A stretch of DNA of 64,000 bases from Hymenobacter aerophilus DSM 13606 (GTDB taxonomy: Bacteria > Bacteroidota > Bacteroidia > Cytophagales > Hymenobacteraceae), in contig NZ_KB907811.1 of the NCBI RefSeq assembly GCF_000382225.1, positions 62,001 to 126,000 of the forward strand, given 5' to 3'. Made by a program: the position numbers and the translations under genes. Position 1 is the first letter of the stretch. Each line of letters begins with the position of its first letter. The notes beneath the pieces were generated by a model. That model was not told the DNA's origin, did no database searches, and was given only the letters and a program-made list of their open reading frames with translations. Below, piece after piece: positions 31,396-41,228 of the stretch.

Positions 31396-34059
31396 ATGAC
31401 GCACGAACAAACGCGGCTGGCCGACGCCAACGCCCTGACCGCTCCCTGGAAGAAATTCGGCCCCTACCTTGCCGAGCGGCAGTGGGGCACGGTCCGCGAA
31501 GATTACAGCCCCGACGGGCAGGCCTGGAGCTTTCTGCCCCACGACGAGGCCCGGAGCACCGCCTACCGCTGGGGCGAGGACGGCCTGGGCGGCCTCTCCG
31601 ACGACGAGCAGCGCCTGTGCCTGGCCGTGGGCCTCTGGAATGGGCAGGACGAGCTGCTGAAAGAGCGCCTGTTCGGCCTCACGAACCCCGAGGGCAACCA
31701 CGGCGAGGACGTGAAGGAGTTGTACTACTACCTCGACAGCACGCCCACGCACTCTTACATGCGGATGCTCTACAAGTATCCGCAGGCCGAATTCCCGTAC
31801 GAGCAGCTGCGGCGCGAAAGTGCCGCCCGCACCCGCCAGGACCCCGAATTTGAGCTGCTTGATACCGGCGTGTTCGACCAGCAGCGCTACTTCGACGTGT
31901 TCATCGAGTACGCCAAAGCCGGGCCCGACGACGTGCTGCTGCGCATTACGGCCCACAACCGCGGCCCCGAAGCGGCGCCGCTGCACGTGCTGCCCCAGCT
32001 GTGGTTTCGCAACACCTGGAGCTGGGGCTACCCCGGCCAGGAGGCGCGGCCGGTGCTGGCCGCCCACGCCCCCGGCACCGCGCTGGCCGCCCACCCCACC
32101 ATGGGCCAGTACTTCTGCTACTGCGACCAGCCCGAAGCGGAGCTGCTGTTCTGCGACAACGACACCAACTACCACCGCACCGGCAGCCTGGCCGACTACC
32201 ACAACCCCGGCCGCTACTTCAAAGACGGCATCAACGATTACGTGGTAGGCGGCGACCCTACGGCCGTGAATCCGGCCCGCCGGGGCACCAAAATGGCCGC
32301 CCATTACCAGTTCGAGGTGCAGGCCGGCGAGTCGGTTACCGTGCAGGTGCGCCTGTCGCAGAAGGAGCTGGCCCAGCCATTTGCCGATTTCGGGGCCCTG
32401 GTGGAGGCCCGGCGGCAGGAGGCCGATGCGTTCTACGCCGAAATTCAGCAGGACCTGCCCGACAACCCCGACGCCCGCAACGTGCAGCGCCAGGCCTTCG
32501 CGGGCATGCTCTGGAGCAAGCAGTTCTACTACTACGACGTGGCCCAGTGGCTCGATGGCGACCCGGCCCTGCCGCGGCCGCCGGCTACCCGCCGCAACAA
32601 GGGCCGCAACCACAACTGGCGCCACCTGCGCAACCACGACGTCATTTCGATGCCCGATACCTGGGAATACCCCTGGTATGCGGCCTGGGATTTGGCCTTC
32701 CACTGCATTCCGCTGGCCATGGTGGACAGCGAATTCGCTAAAAACCAGCTCCGGCTGCTGTGCCGCGACTGGTACATGCACCCCAACGGCCAGCTGCCGG
32801 CCTACGAGTGGCACCTGTCGGACGTGAACCCGCCGGTGCACGCCTGGGCCACCTGGCGGGTGTACCAGATGGACAAAAAGCGCAACGGCCACGGCGACCC
32901 GGCTTTTCTGGAAGCCATGTTCCACAAGCTGGTGCTCAACTTTACCTGGTGGGTGAACCGCAAGGATAAAAGCGAGCGGAACGTGTTCGAGGGCGGTTTT
33001 CTGGGCCTCGACAACATCGGCGTGTTCGATAGGAGCGCCCCGCTGCCCACCGGCGGCCACATCGAGCAGTCGGACGGCACGAGCTGGATGGCCATGTTCG
33101 CGCTCAACCTCATGCGCATTGCCATGGAACTGGCCCGCACCAACTCGGTGTACCAGGAAATGGCGGGCAAATTCTTCGAGCACTTCCTTTATATCGCCGA
33201 CGCCATGACCCGCGGCGGCGACGGCCAGTTCAATCTCTGGGACGAGGAAGACCAGTTTTACTACGACGTGCTGCACACGCCCGATGGCGCCCGCACCATG
33301 CTCAAGGTGCGCTCCATCGTGGGCTTGATTCCACTGTTTGCCGTGGAAGTTATTGACGAGCAGCTACTCAGCAACCTGCCTGATTTCACGGAGCGGGCCC
33401 GCTGGCTGCTCGAAAACCGCCCTCACCTGGCCCTGCTCGTGTCGCGCTGGCGCGAGAAGGGCCCCGGCACGGGCCAGGGCGCCCGGCACCTACTGAGTTT
33501 GCTGCGCCGCTCGCGCCTGCGGGCCCTGCTGCACCGCATGCTCGACGAAACCGAGTTCCTCTCCGACTACGGCATCCGATCCTTATCGCGCGACCATCTG
33601 GCCAACCCCTACGTGTACCACACGCCCGAAACCGACTTCACGGTGCAGTACGTGCCCGGCGAGGCCGAAAGCAGCATGTTCGGGGGCAACAGCAACTGGC
33701 GCGGCCCCATCTGGTTTCCCATCAACTACCTCATCATCGAGTCGTTGCAGCGTTTTTACGCCTACTACGGCGACGCCTTCCAGGTCGAGTACCCAACGGG
33801 CTCGGGCAATATGCACACGCTCCAGCAGATTGCCGAGGCCCTGTCGGAGCGCCTGACGCGGCTGTTTCTGCGCAACGAGCACGGCCTGCGCCCGGCCTTC
33901 AACGGCGACGAGTTGCTCCAGACCGACCCGCACTTCAAAGACCACCTGCTCTTCCACGAGTACTTCCACGGCGACACCGGCCGCGGCCTCGGCGCCAGCC
34001 ACCAAACCGGCTGGACCGGCCTCGTCGTGCGCCTGCTGCGCTACCAGGGGTATGAGTAG
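31396..34059 (+). CDS. GH63-like (MGH1-type) glucosidase
   Basis: The 887-residue product matches bacterial GH63-like proteins with an (alpha/alpha)6 barrel. The start ([25 protein letters not shown]) and the motifs [37 protein letters not shown] and [21 protein letters not shown] are typical of this group. It has no signal peptide, so it acts in the cytoplasm, perhaps on glucosylglycerol-, trehalose- or mannosylglycerate-like compounds, as some relatives do; the substrate is not determined here. It follows the desaturase gene by 133 bp on the same strand and ends at a REP palindrome. Confidence 0.88.
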   Translation: MTHEQTRLADANALTAPWKKFGPYLAERQWGTVREDYSPDGQAWSFLPHDEARSTAYRWGEDGLGGLSDDEQRLCLAVGLWNGQDELLKERLFGLTNPEGNHGEDVKELYYYLDSTPTHSYMRMLYKYPQAEFPYEQLRRESAARTRQDPEFELLDTGVFDQQRYFDVFIEYAKAGPDDVLLRITAHNRGPEAAPLHVLPQLWFRNTWSWGYPGQEARPVLAAHAPGTALAAHPTMGQYFCYCDQPEAELLFCDNDTNYHRTGSLADYHNPGRYFKDGINDYVVGGDPTAVNPARRGTKMAAHYQFEVQAGESVTVQVRLSQKELAQPFADFGALVEARRQEADAFYAEIQQDLPDNPDARNVQRQAFAGMLWSKQFYYYDVAQWLDGDPALPRPPATRRNKGRNHNWRHLRNHDVISMPDTWEYPWYAAWDLAFHCIPLAMVDSEFAKNQLRLLCRDWYMHPNGQLPAYEWHLSDVNPPVHAWATWRVYQMDKKRNGHGDPAFLEAMFHKLVLNFTWWVNRKDKSERNVFEGGFLGLDNIGVFDRSAPLPTGGHIEQSDGTSWMAMFALNLMRIAMELARTNSVYQEMAGKFFEHFLYIADAMTRGGDGQFNLWDEEDQFYYDVLHTPDGARTMLKVRSIVGLIPLFAVEVIDEQLLSNLPDFTERARWLLENRPHLALLVSRWREKGPGTGQGARHLLSLLRRSRLRALLHRMLDETEFLSDYGIRSLSRDHLANPYVYHTPETDFTVQYVPGEAESSMFGGNSNWRGPIWFPINYLIIESLQRFYAYYGDAFQVEYPTGSGNMHTLQQIAEALSERLTRLFLRNEHGLRPAFNGDELLQTDPHFKDHLLFHEYFHGDTGRGLGASHQTGWTGLVVRLLRYQGYE

Positions 34060-34080
34060 GGTGGGTTAAGGGAAGAACAT

Positions 34081-34171
34081 CTGTCATCCTGAGCAGCGCG
34101 AAGGACCTATACAGAAGGCAACATCAGACGTTAGCCTCTGTATAGGTCCTTCGCGCTGCTCAGGATGACAG
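34081..34171. repeat. REP-5, GGACCTATACAG-type palindrome
   Basis: CTGTCATCCTGAGCAGCGCG and its complement enclose AAGGACCTATACAGA arms. It lies between convergent genes. Confidence 0.93.
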
Positions 34172-34190
34172 ATGTGCTGGTTTCAGCAGC

Positions 34191-34643
34191 TTAAATCCGA
34201 CTCTTTATCAGCTTGACCACCTGCTCGTTTTCGCCTTCTTTGGCGGCGGCCAGCACATCTTTGCCGTCTTTATCCTTGGCTTTAGGGTTGGCGCCGTTGG
34301 CCAGCAGGAATTCTACCACGTCGAGGCTGCCGTTGGCGGCGGCGGCCATCAGCGGGGTCATCTGGAAGGAGTCGGTTTTATCCACCTGCGCCTTGTTTTT
34401 GAGCAGCGCCTTCACCACGTCGAGGTGGCCGTTGCCGGCGGCAATTACCAGAAAGGTAGTGGGGAAGCCGGGCATCATTTCCACCGGCGCATTGGGGTCG
34501 GTGCCGGTGGCCAGCAGGGCGTCCACCTCGGCCGGATTATTTTTGACTACGGCGGCGTACACCTTCTGGGGCGGGGCGCTCTGGGCCCGGGCCAGCAAAG
34601 TAGTAGTCAGAAATAGCGTAAAAACGAGAAGAAGTTTTTTCAT
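34191..34643 (-). CDS. Secreted ankyrin-repeat protein
   Basis: The 150-residue product starts at ATG 34643 with signal peptide MKKLLLVFTLFLTTTLLARAQ. About four ankyrin repeats follow (VYAAVVKNNPAEVDALLATGTDPN, VIAAGNGHLDVVKALLKNKAQVD, PLMAAAANGSLDVVEFLLANGANPKA, and a last partial one). These form a protein-binding surface in the periplasm. No partner is evident; the membrane carrier upstream is on the same strand but 128 bp away. A TATCTTCC box at 34679-34686 may be its promoter. Confidence 0.87.
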   Translation of the reverse strand: MKKLLLVFTLFLTTTLLARAQSAPPQKVYAAVVKNNPAEVDALLATGTDPNAPVEMMPGFPTTFLVIAAGNGHLDVVKALLKNKAQVDKTDSFQMTPLMAAAANGSLDVVEFLLANGANPKAKDKDGKDVLAAAKEGENEQVVKLIKSRI

Positions 34644-34770
34644 TCCGGAAAGGTGGGTGAAGTGGAAGAAAACGAGCCGGAAGATACGGTTTTGGCTGAA
34701 AAATCCGCGCACTTGCCATTTGCCGGCTGCGGCCGGTTCTGGCCGTCATCCGCTTAAAATTCAATTCCGG

Positions 34771-35841
34771 CTACACCACCGTGGCCGCATCGGCCGCGGG
34801 TTCGGCGTGGGCGGCGGCCCGCCCGAATTGCTGGGCCATGATGCTGGCCAGCACGATTTGCAGGGCGTGGTAGAGCATGAGCGGCAGTAGCAGCGCCCCG
34901 GTGGCAGCCGTGCCCGGAAACAGCAGGCTGGCAAACACGCTGCCGTGCACCAGGCTTTTCTTGGAGCCGCAGAAAATGGCCGTGGTGCGGTCGGGGGCCG
35001 GGAAGCCCAGCAGGCGGCTGGCGCCGGCCACCAGCCCGAACACCGCGAAATACAGCCCCACCATGCCCACGCCCAGCAGCGCCACCGTGGCCGGCGCGTA
35101 GCTACGGAACACGCCCCCGGCAAACGACTCGCAGAACGAGGTAAACACGATGCTCAGGATAACTACCTGGTCGAGCACCCGCAAACGGGCCTTTTGGCGC
35201 CCGGCCCACTCGCCGAACCGCGGGTTGAGCAGCATGCCGGCGCCCACGGGCAGCACCACCTGCCAGGCGAGGCTCAGCACCAGTCCGGCCAGGCCCGCGG
35301 TGCCCTCGCCGCCGGGGTGCAGCACGGCCCGCACCCACAGCGGCGTCAGGGCAATGCCCAGCAGGGCGCTCAGGCTGGCGTTGAAAATGGCAGCCGGCAC
35401 GTTGCCGCGGCCCATGCTCACCATCACCACCGACGTGGAAACCGTGCTCGGCAGCACGCACAGAAAGAAAATGCTCGGCCATAGCAGCTGCCCCTGTGCG
35501 CCGCCAAACAACGGCCGTACCGCCAGCGCCAGCAGCGGAAACAGCAGAAACGTGGTGGCCTGCACCACCAAATGCAGCCGCCAGTTGCGGGTACCATTGC
35601 GCAGGCTGCTCAGGCTCAGCTTGAGTCCGTACAGAAAGAAAACCAGCGCCACGCCCCCGGTATTGAGTGCGTCCCAGGGCAGGGGGCTGGCCGGGCTGCC
35701 CAGTTCGGGCACCACATAAGCCAGGCCCACAACGGCCGCCAGCGCCGGCAGAAACCAGTCGAGCAGGCCGGCGCGGCGCAGGAAGGCTACCAGGCGGTTT
35801 TCGGCAGGGGGCGGGGGAGGAGTGGTGGTAGTAGTTGGCAT
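34771..35841 (-). CDS. Bile acid:sodium symporter family protein (SBF-like)
   Basis: The 356-residue product has about ten hydrophobic segments. It shows the SBF-like pattern FLYGLKLSLSSLRNGTRNW near the third helix and LCVLPSTVSTSVVMVSMGRGN in the substrate-site region. The length suits the PF13593-type subgroup, whose substrates are mostly unknown (organic anions or arsenite-like). An acidic, Pro-rich start (TTTTPPPPP) precedes the first helix. An inner-membrane protein transcribed separately from the ankyrin gene. Confidence 0.88.
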   Translation of the reverse strand: MPTTTTTPPPPPAENRLVAFLRRAGLLDWFLPALAAVVGLAYVVPELGSPASPLPWDALNTGGVALVFFLYGLKLSLSSLRNGTRNWRLHLVVQATTFLLFPLLALAVRPLFGGAQGQLLWPSIFFLCVLPSTVSTSVVMVSMGRGNVPAAIFNASLSALLGIALTPLWVRAVLHPGGEGTAGLAGLVLSLAWQVVLPVGAGMLLNPRFGEWAGRQKARLRVLDQVVILSIVFTSFCESFAGGVFRSYAPATVALLGVGMVGLYFAVFGLVAGASRLLGFPAPDRTTAIFCGSKKSLVHGSVFASLLFPGTAATGALLLPLMLYHALQIVLASIMAQQFGRAAAHAEPAADAATVV

Positions 35842-35894
35842 AACAGCCGCAAAGCTAGCCGTGCCGGCCTGAATTGGGGTGGCAGAAAGTAATT

Positions 35895-35921
35895 GTAGCG
35901 CGAAACGGATTTTCGCGCTAC
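35895..35921. repeat. Family B palindrome, minimal copy
   Basis: GTAGCGCGAAA and TTTCGCGCTAC form an 11-bp hairpin with 5-nt loop CGGAT. It shares only the outer end of the two long family B copies, so it may be a remnant. Confidence 0.7.
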
Positions 35922-35931
35922 CACGGCACCG

Positions 35932-37188
35932 CTACGCTACCAGCTGCTTCGCCTGTTTTTTGCGGGCCTTTTTCAGGCGGTTGAGCCACAGAATGGTACC
36001 GGTGATGGGGAAGGTGAAGCCCAGCAGGCAGGCCACGAGGCTGACGACTTTGCCCGGCCAGTCCCAGATGGCGCCCGTGTGCACCGGCTTGAACAGGCCC
36101 CGCGCCCGTTGGCCCAGGCTGCGCTGCTCGTAGGTTTGGGCGCCCACCACCTGGCCGCTGTATTGGTCGAGGTAGGTTTCGTCGGTGGCGTTTTCGTAGG
36201 AGGCGCCGGGCCGCAGGGTGGCCAGCTTTAGGCTGGCCGTCGAGTCCTTGGGCAGTTGCAGGGTGTAGAAGGCCGACTGCGGGGCCAGTTCGCGGGCGCG
36301 CATCAGGGCCGCATCGGCCGAGAAGCCGACGGTGCCCGGTGCGGCGATTGGGGCTACTGAAACCGGCGGCTCGGGGCGCTCCATGCTGGAGTTGGTCACG
36401 GCGTAGATACCCTTGTTAAACCACTCGAACGACCACGCCAGGCCCGTAAAGGCAAATACGAACAGCAGCAGCGAGGCATAGAAGCCCAGCACGATGTGCA
36501 AATCGTGGTTGAGGCGCTTCCAGCTGCCGTCCCACTTCACGTTCAGGCGCTGGCGCACGGCCTGGCGCGAGACCGGCCACCACAGCACCAGCCCGGTGCC
36601 GATGATAAGCAGGAACATAATGGTGCTCACGCCTACCACCAGCTTGCCAATCTCGCCGCCTACCATGCCGCGGTGCAGGGCCATCATGGTATAGAAGAAG
36701 GTGTCGCGGTAGTTCAGCTCGCCCGTAACGGCCGCCGTGTAGGGGTTCACGAATACCGTGGGGCCGCGGCCGCCCCCTTTTCCTTCTTTGCCACCCTTCT
36801 TCTCACCGCCTTTGCCGCCCTTTTTCTCGCCGCCTTTCGCTGCTTTCCCCTCAGCTGGCTGAGCAGTTTTGGCGGCTGCCTGCTTGCCGCCCTCGGGGCT
36901 GCCGGCCAGGCTGAACTCCACGGTGCGGGTGGGGTCGGCGTACACTTTCAGGCCGGTGATGCGGGCGCCGGGCTTGGCAGCCTGCACGGCGGCCGTCAGC
37001 TGGCTCAAGGGCTGGCGAACGGCTGCATCGGCAGCGGGGGGCGGCGTCACGAAGTAGCGCTCTGGGTGCCAGGCCTGCTCCAGTTCCTTTTCAAATACCA
37101 GCACGCCGCCCGTAAAGCACACGATGGCAATAACCAGCCCCGACGCCAGGCTCAGGTACAGATGAATGTTGCGGAAAAAGATTTTCAT
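35932..37188 (-). CDS. PepSY membrane protein with Lys/Gly-rich insertion
   Basis: The 418-residue product starts at ATG 37188 (MKIFFRNIHLYLSLASGLVIAI). Membrane helices lie at about 11-33, 190-212, 240-262 and near the C-terminus, with two PepSY-type periplasmic domains between them, the arrangement of PiuB-like iron-uptake proteins. Residues about 96-142 are a low-complexity Lys/Gly/Glu insertion (EKKGGKGGEKKGGKEGKG) inside the first PepSY domain. It lies 145 bp downstream of a siderophore-type TonB receptor on the same strand, so a role in reducing or releasing iron from the imported complex is likely. Confidence 0.9.
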   Translation of the reverse strand: MKIFFRNIHLYLSLASGLVIAIVCFTGGVLVFEKELEQAWHPERYFVTPPPAADAAVRQPLSQLTAAVQAAKPGARITGLKVYADPTRTVEFSLAGSPEGGKQAAAKTAQPAEGKAAKGGEKKGGKGGEKKGGKEGKGGGRGPTVFVNPYTAAVTGELNYRDTFFYTMMALHRGMVGGEIGKLVVGVSTIMFLLIIGTGLVLWWPVSRQAVRQRLNVKWDGSWKRLNHDLHIVLGFYASLLLFVFAFTGLAWSFEWFNKGIYAVTNSSMERPEPPVSVAPIAAPGTVGFSADAALMRARELAPQSAFYTLQLPKDSTASLKLATLRPGASYENATDETYLDQYSGQVVGAQTYEQRSLGQRARGLFKPVHTGAIWDWPGKVVSLVACLLGFTFPITGTILWLNRLKKARKKQAKQLVA

Positions 37189-37333
37189 CGAAGTCAAAAC
37201 AAGAAGGGGACAACAGCTAACCGGGCTGGAAGGGCCGAAAACCCGGAAGGCCGCCGGTTGCAGCCAGCGTCTTCCGGGTTTCAGTATCCACATTTATTCA
37301 CTCACTCACTTATTCACTGAGTCACTTCTTGGC

Positions 37334-39829
37334 CTACAGCCGGTAGCTGATCGTGGTCAGGAACTGGCGGGGGGCAATGGGGTTCACGCTGTTGTCGTCG
37401 TGCACGTTGTAGCTGAGCTGGTTGAGCAGGTTCGAGAGCTTGACCCGCAGCGAGAGGCGGTCGAGCGAGTAACCCACCGAGGCGTCGAGCTGGGCGTAAT
37501 CGGGCAGCTCAATCAGGCGGTACTGGTCGTTTACTACGTTGTTACGGGCGCTGCGGCCGGCCTGCCGCTCGCCGATGTAGAGGGCGGTCAGGCCCGCGTT
37601 CAGGCCCCGCAGCGGGCCCTGCTCGAAGGTGTAGAAGGCCGTAGCGTTGGCCGTGTGGTTGGGGTTGTAGCGCAGCAGGCTACCCACGGTGTACACGTTG
37701 CTTTTCGTGTAGGTGGTGCGGTTGTAGCTGTAGCCGGCCAGCACCGTCCAGCCGTTCAGGGGCTTGCTCTGCACATCCAGCTCGATGCCCCGGCTGGTTA
37801 CCTCGCCGGCCAGCTCCTTGGCCGCCGGGAAGGCGGAATTGTAGTTGGCGGCATCGGCCAGAATCGTCTGGGCCAGGTTACCGTTCACAATCTGATAAGC
37901 CGTCAGGTTGGCCGACAGCCGGCCGTCGAGCAGCTCCTTTTTCACGCCCAGCTCATACTGGTCGACGAGGGTGGGAACCAAGGCTTTGCCGGTGTTATCG
38001 GTGCCCGTATTCAGGTTGAAGGAATTGGAATAAGAAGCAAACAGCGCCATGGTTTTCAGCGGCTGATACACCAGGCCCACGCGGGGCGAGAAGGCGTCGT
38101 CGCTGCTTTTGGTCAGCTCCCCGAGCTTGCCATCCTTGTAGGTGAGCTGCTGGCTGCCGGTTTCCTGGTAGCTGTAGCGCACGCCGGCCAGCAGTTTCAG
38201 GTTATCAGTAATGCTGATCAGATCCTGCACGTACACGCCAACCCGGCGGATGGGCGAGAAGGTGCGGGTGTTGCGGCTGAAATCGGGCTGGCTGGTACGG
38301 GCATTGAAGCGGCCGGGCTCGAACACGTTGATGGAGTCGTAGTTGGCTACGCGGTTATAGGCCACGTTCACCGTGTTGTACTTGTCGGCATCGGCCCCCA
38401 CCAGCAGCGTGTGGCGCAGTAAACCGGTGCGGAACTGGCCCGTGACGTCGAGCTGGCCCAGGAAGTAATCTTCGCTGATATCGGTGGCCTGCAGGCTGCG
38501 CACCAGGTTGCCGTAGAGGGCGGGGCTGCCGGTCAGGATTTTGTTGGGCTCGCCTTTCTTGTTCAGGCCGGCGAACACGTCCACGCTGTCGCGGATGGTG
38601 GTGGGGCGGGCGGCCGAGCGCAGGTTGCTGCTGAAGCCCTGGTAGGCGGCCACGCCGCGCAGCTGCCAGTTCTCGGTCAGGCGGTGCGTGAGGGTGGCGG
38701 TGGCCGATTTCTGCTGGGTGCCGATGTTGGCCCAGTTGGTGTTCAGCGTGCGGCTGCGGGGCACATCGGCAATGCGGTAGTTGATGGCGCCGAGGCCGAA
38801 ATCGGGCGTGCGGTTGTCGTTGAGGTAGTCGCCTTCGAGCAGGAAATCAGTTTTGGCACCCACTTTGAAGAGCAGCGAGGGGTTCACGTAAAACCGCTCC
38901 CCCTTCACCCCGTCGCGGAAGCTGCGGCTGTTTTCGTAGGTCGTGTTCACCCGGAAGGCCACGTGCTCGCTGCCATTCACGGCCCCGTACACATCAAGCA
39001 TGGGCTTGTAGAAATCGTAGCTGCCCGCGCGCAGGCCCACCGAGCCGCCCGACTCGAAGCGGGGCTTTTTGGTGACCAGGTTCAGCACGCCGCCGGCCGC
39101 CACGTTGCCGTAGAGGATGGCCGTGCTGCCCTTGAGCACCTCCAGCCGCTCCAGCGAGCTGGTTTCGGGCAGAATGCTGTTGTTGTAGCGCACCCCGTTC
39201 TTAAAGGTGTTGCTGCTGCCGAACGAGAAGCCGCGACCCGAAATTTCCTGCTGGTAACCGCCCGTGTTGCCCGACACGTACACGCCGCTCACGTTGGCCA
39301 GCGCGTCGCTCAGGCGGACCACCTGCTGCTGCTCCAGCACCTGGCGCTCCACCGTAAACGTGCTCTGGGGCAAATCGAGCGGGGCAATGGGCATCTTGCC
39401 CACGGCCACCGGCCGCTCGTTCAGGCTGCGGCTGCCGTTGATGGTCACTTCCTGCAGGGCCTGGCTGCCGGCTACCAGCGTGAAGGCGGGCAGCGTAGTG
39501 GTCTGGCCGGCCGTAACGTGCACTGCCAGCTCCTGCAACTCGTAGCCCAGGCTGCTGACGGCCAGCTGGTAGTCGCCCTCGGGGGCCGTCAGCCGGAACC
39601 GGCCGCTGGCATCGGTGGCCGTGCCATGGTAGGTGCCCTTCAGCGCCACCGAAACGCCTTCCACCGGCCGGCCCTGCTCGTCGCGCACCTGCCCGTTCAG
39701 CCGGCCTTTCTGGGCCGTGTCATCCTCGGGGCCGTTGGTGGCTACCGGCCGATAGGCGGGCGCAACAGCGGCATTGACGGTAAGGGCGGGCAGGCTTAGC
39801 AGCAACAGCAGCGGTAGGGAGCGGGACAT
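37334..39829 (-). CDS. TonB-dependent siderophore receptor
   Basis: The 831-residue product has a signal peptide (MSRSLPLLLLLSLPALTVNA), an N-terminal carboxypeptidase-regulatory-like domain (about 43-125, GQVRDEQGRPVEGVSVALKG), the TonB box/plug (about 130-290, TVERQVLEQQQVVRLSDALANVSGVY), and a 22-strand outer-membrane barrel ending in an aromatic-poor strand (FLTTISYRL). The plug wording is typical of ferric-hydroxamate or catecholate receptors (TIGR01783 group). Its promoter region carries a TTTG-N19-GAGCTTTG promoter and a TTAGA/TCTAA inverted repeat that may be an iron-regulator site. The PepSY gene follows. Confidence 0.95.
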   Translation of the reverse strand: MSRSLPLLLLLSLPALTVNAAVAPAYRPVATNGPEDDTAQKGRLNGQVRDEQGRPVEGVSVALKGTYHGTATDASGRFRLTAPEGDYQLAVSSLGYELQELAVHVTAGQTTTLPAFTLVAGSQALQEVTINGSRSLNERPVAVGKMPIAPLDLPQSTFTVERQVLEQQQVVRLSDALANVSGVYVSGNTGGYQQEISGRGFSFGSSNTFKNGVRYNNSILPETSSLERLEVLKGSTAILYGNVAAGGVLNLVTKKPRFESGGSVGLRAGSYDFYKPMLDVYGAVNGSEHVAFRVNTTYENSRSFRDGVKGERFYVNPSLLFKVGAKTDFLLEGDYLNDNRTPDFGLGAINYRIADVPRSRTLNTNWANIGTQQKSATATLTHRLTENWQLRGVAAYQGFSSNLRSAARPTTIRDSVDVFAGLNKKGEPNKILTGSPALYGNLVRSLQATDISEDYFLGQLDVTGQFRTGLLRHTLLVGADADKYNTVNVAYNRVANYDSINVFEPGRFNARTSQPDFSRNTRTFSPIRRVGVYVQDLISITDNLKLLAGVRYSYQETGSQQLTYKDGKLGELTKSSDDAFSPRVGLVYQPLKTMALFASYSNSFNLNTGTDNTGKALVPTLVDQYELGVKKELLDGRLSANLTAYQIVNGNLAQTILADAANYNSAFPAAKELAGEVTSRGIELDVQSKPLNGWTVLAGYSYNRTTYTKSNVYTVGSLLRYNPNHTANATAFYTFEQGPLRGLNAGLTALYIGERQAGRSARNNVVNDQYRLIELPDYAQLDASVGYSLDRLSLRVKLSNLLNQLSYNVHDDNSVNPIAPRQFLTTISYRL

Positions 39830-39873
39830 TTAGCGAAAAGCAGTGTGCTTGTTTAGATTGATTTAAAACAATG

Positions 39874-39904
39874 CAAAGCTCCGCTCTATCTGGAAGAAAT
39901 CAAA
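39874..39904 (-). promoter_or_regulatory. Promoter of the TonB receptor
   Basis: On the minus strand TTTG (39904-39901) and GAGCTTTG (39881-39874) are 19 bp apart, close to the Bacteroidota consensus except for GA in place of TA. Confidence 0.5.
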
Positions 39905-39912
39905 ATAGGTCT

Positions 39913-39927
39913 TTAGAAAAAATCTAA
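39913..39927. promoter_or_regulatory. Possible iron-regulator operator
   Basis: TTAGA-AAAAA-TCTAA is a 5-bp inverted repeat about 9 bp upstream of the -33 element of a siderophore receptor gene. Position and AT-rich dyad would fit a Fur-type site, but the match is short. Confidence 0.3.
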
Positions 39928-40051
39928 GCTATCTGTATAGGTCTGGTAGTAAGACGATTAAAAGTGAAGTCTGGATTAGCTTCGGATACATCTCTACAGC
40001 CTGGCAGGCAATCAAAAGTTGCTACGGCTATCTGGTAACCCCGTGAAACTA

Positions 40052-40080
40052 AGAAAGCCCGGCTTAGCCGGGCTTTCTAT
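40052..40080 (-). terminator. Terminator of the LLM gene
   Basis: AGAAAGCCCGGC (40052-40063) and GCCGGGCTTTCT (40067-40078) pair perfectly with a 3-nt loop. The A-rich left side gives a U tract on the minus-strand transcript. Confidence 0.75.
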
Positions 40081-40103
40081 TGAGATGAAAACGGAGCTTG
40101 TAA

Positions 40104-41159
40104 CTACGCCGTAGCCAGGGCCGGCCGGGTGGCGCCAGCTGATGCGGGCAGCGCGAAGGCGTCGGCCAGCAGCTCGTAGGAGCGGAGCCGGTCGTCGTAG
40201 TCGTGGGTGATGGTGACGGCCACCACTTCGTTCACGCCGTAGCTGGCGGCCAAGGCTTCAATTTCGGCCTTCACCTTGTCGGGTGTGCCGCTGATGATGC
40301 GCTGGTGGTGGTAGGCCAGCCGCGCCTGCATGTCGGGCGAGAGGGCGGCCACATTCACCGTTTCGGCCGCTTCGATGGGCGTAAACTGGCCGGTTTCGAG
40401 TTTGAGCATTTGCAGCGCCAGGTTGTCGGCCAGCAGTTGGGCGCGGCCGGCCGTATCGGCACACACCACAAAAATGGCCACGTTGGCCTGGGGCGCGGCC
40501 AGCTCGGGCGAGGGCCGGAACCGCTCCCGGTACATCTCCACCATCTTCGGGCCGCCGTTGGGGTTGATGAAGTGGGCAAAGCTGAAGGCCGCCCCAACGT
40601 GGGCCGCGAACAGGCCACTCTGGCCGCTGGAGCTCAGCAGCCACATTTCGGGCACCGTATCGGCGAAAGGCGCGGCTTTTACCTTGGCATGGATGGTATC
40701 AGCCACTACGTCATCGCGCAGGAAAGCGCGCAAATCCATCAACTGCTCGGCAAAGTCCTGGTCGGAGAACGTGTTGTGGGGGTTGAGGGCGTGGGCCGTA
40801 ATGCGGTCGGTGCCAGGGGCGCGGCCGATGCCCAAATCGATGCGGCCGGGGTACAGGGTTTCGAGCAGGCGGAAGTTTTCGGCCACTTTCAGGGCCGAAT
40901 AGTGGGGCAGCATCACGCCGCCCGAACCCAGGCGGATGCGGCTGGTTTCGGCCCCCAACCGGCCTAGCAGCACCTCGGGCGCCGAGCCGGCCAGCGTGCG
41001 GGTGTTGTGGTGCTCGCTCACCCAGAAGCGGGTGAAGCCCAGCCGGTCGGTGAGGCGGGCCAGCTCCACGGTGTGCTGCAGCGCCTCGCGCGGCGTGCGC
41101 CCCGCCGGTACCGGCGACTGGTCGAGGACGCTGAGCTGGATGTTATTTTCGGTATGCAT
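40104..41159 (-). CDS. LLM-class flavin-dependent oxidoreductase
   Basis: The 351-residue product is a bacterial luciferase-like monooxygenase: LSVLDQSPV at the start, FWVSEHHN, LGSGGVMLPHYSALKVAENFRLLETLYPGRIDLGIGRAPGTD, and the long TIM-barrel spacing of the TIGR03558 subgroup. It should bind FMN supplied as FMNH2 by a separate reductase, which is not in the window. Cytoplasmic. The substrate is unknown; many members have no assigned role. A perfect terminator lies downstream and a REP palindrome upstream. Confidence 0.92.
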   Translation of the reverse strand: MHTENNIQLSVLDQSPVPAGRTPREALQHTVELARLTDRLGFTRFWVSEHHNTRTLAGSAPEVLLGRLGAETSRIRLGSGGVMLPHYSALKVAENFRLLETLYPGRIDLGIGRAPGTDRITAHALNPHNTFSDQDFAEQLMDLRAFLRDDVVADTIHAKVKAAPFADTVPEMWLLSSSGQSGLFAAHVGAAFSFAHFINPNGGPKMVEMYRERFRPSPELAAPQANVAIFVVCADTAGRAQLLADNLALQMLKLETGQFTPIEAAETVNVAALSPDMQARLAYHHQRIISGTPDKVKAEIEALAASYGVNEVVAVTITHDYDDRLRSYELLADAFALPASAGATRPALATA

Positions 41160-41228
41160 AAGTAGTAGCAGTCAGTGATGAAGCTACTATAACAGCGGTT
41201 GGCGGCAAGTAGTTTGGGGACATAAGAA

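Noticed and set aside
31390..33276. 628-codon open frame antisense to the GH63-like gene
   Set aside because: Same shadow effect. The sense strand carries the conserved glycosidase motifs.
39841..40103. Riboswitch upstream of the TonB receptor
   Set aside because: No cobalamin-type or other known riboswitch core could be recognised; the region shows only a promoter, a short dyad and the terminator of the LLM gene.
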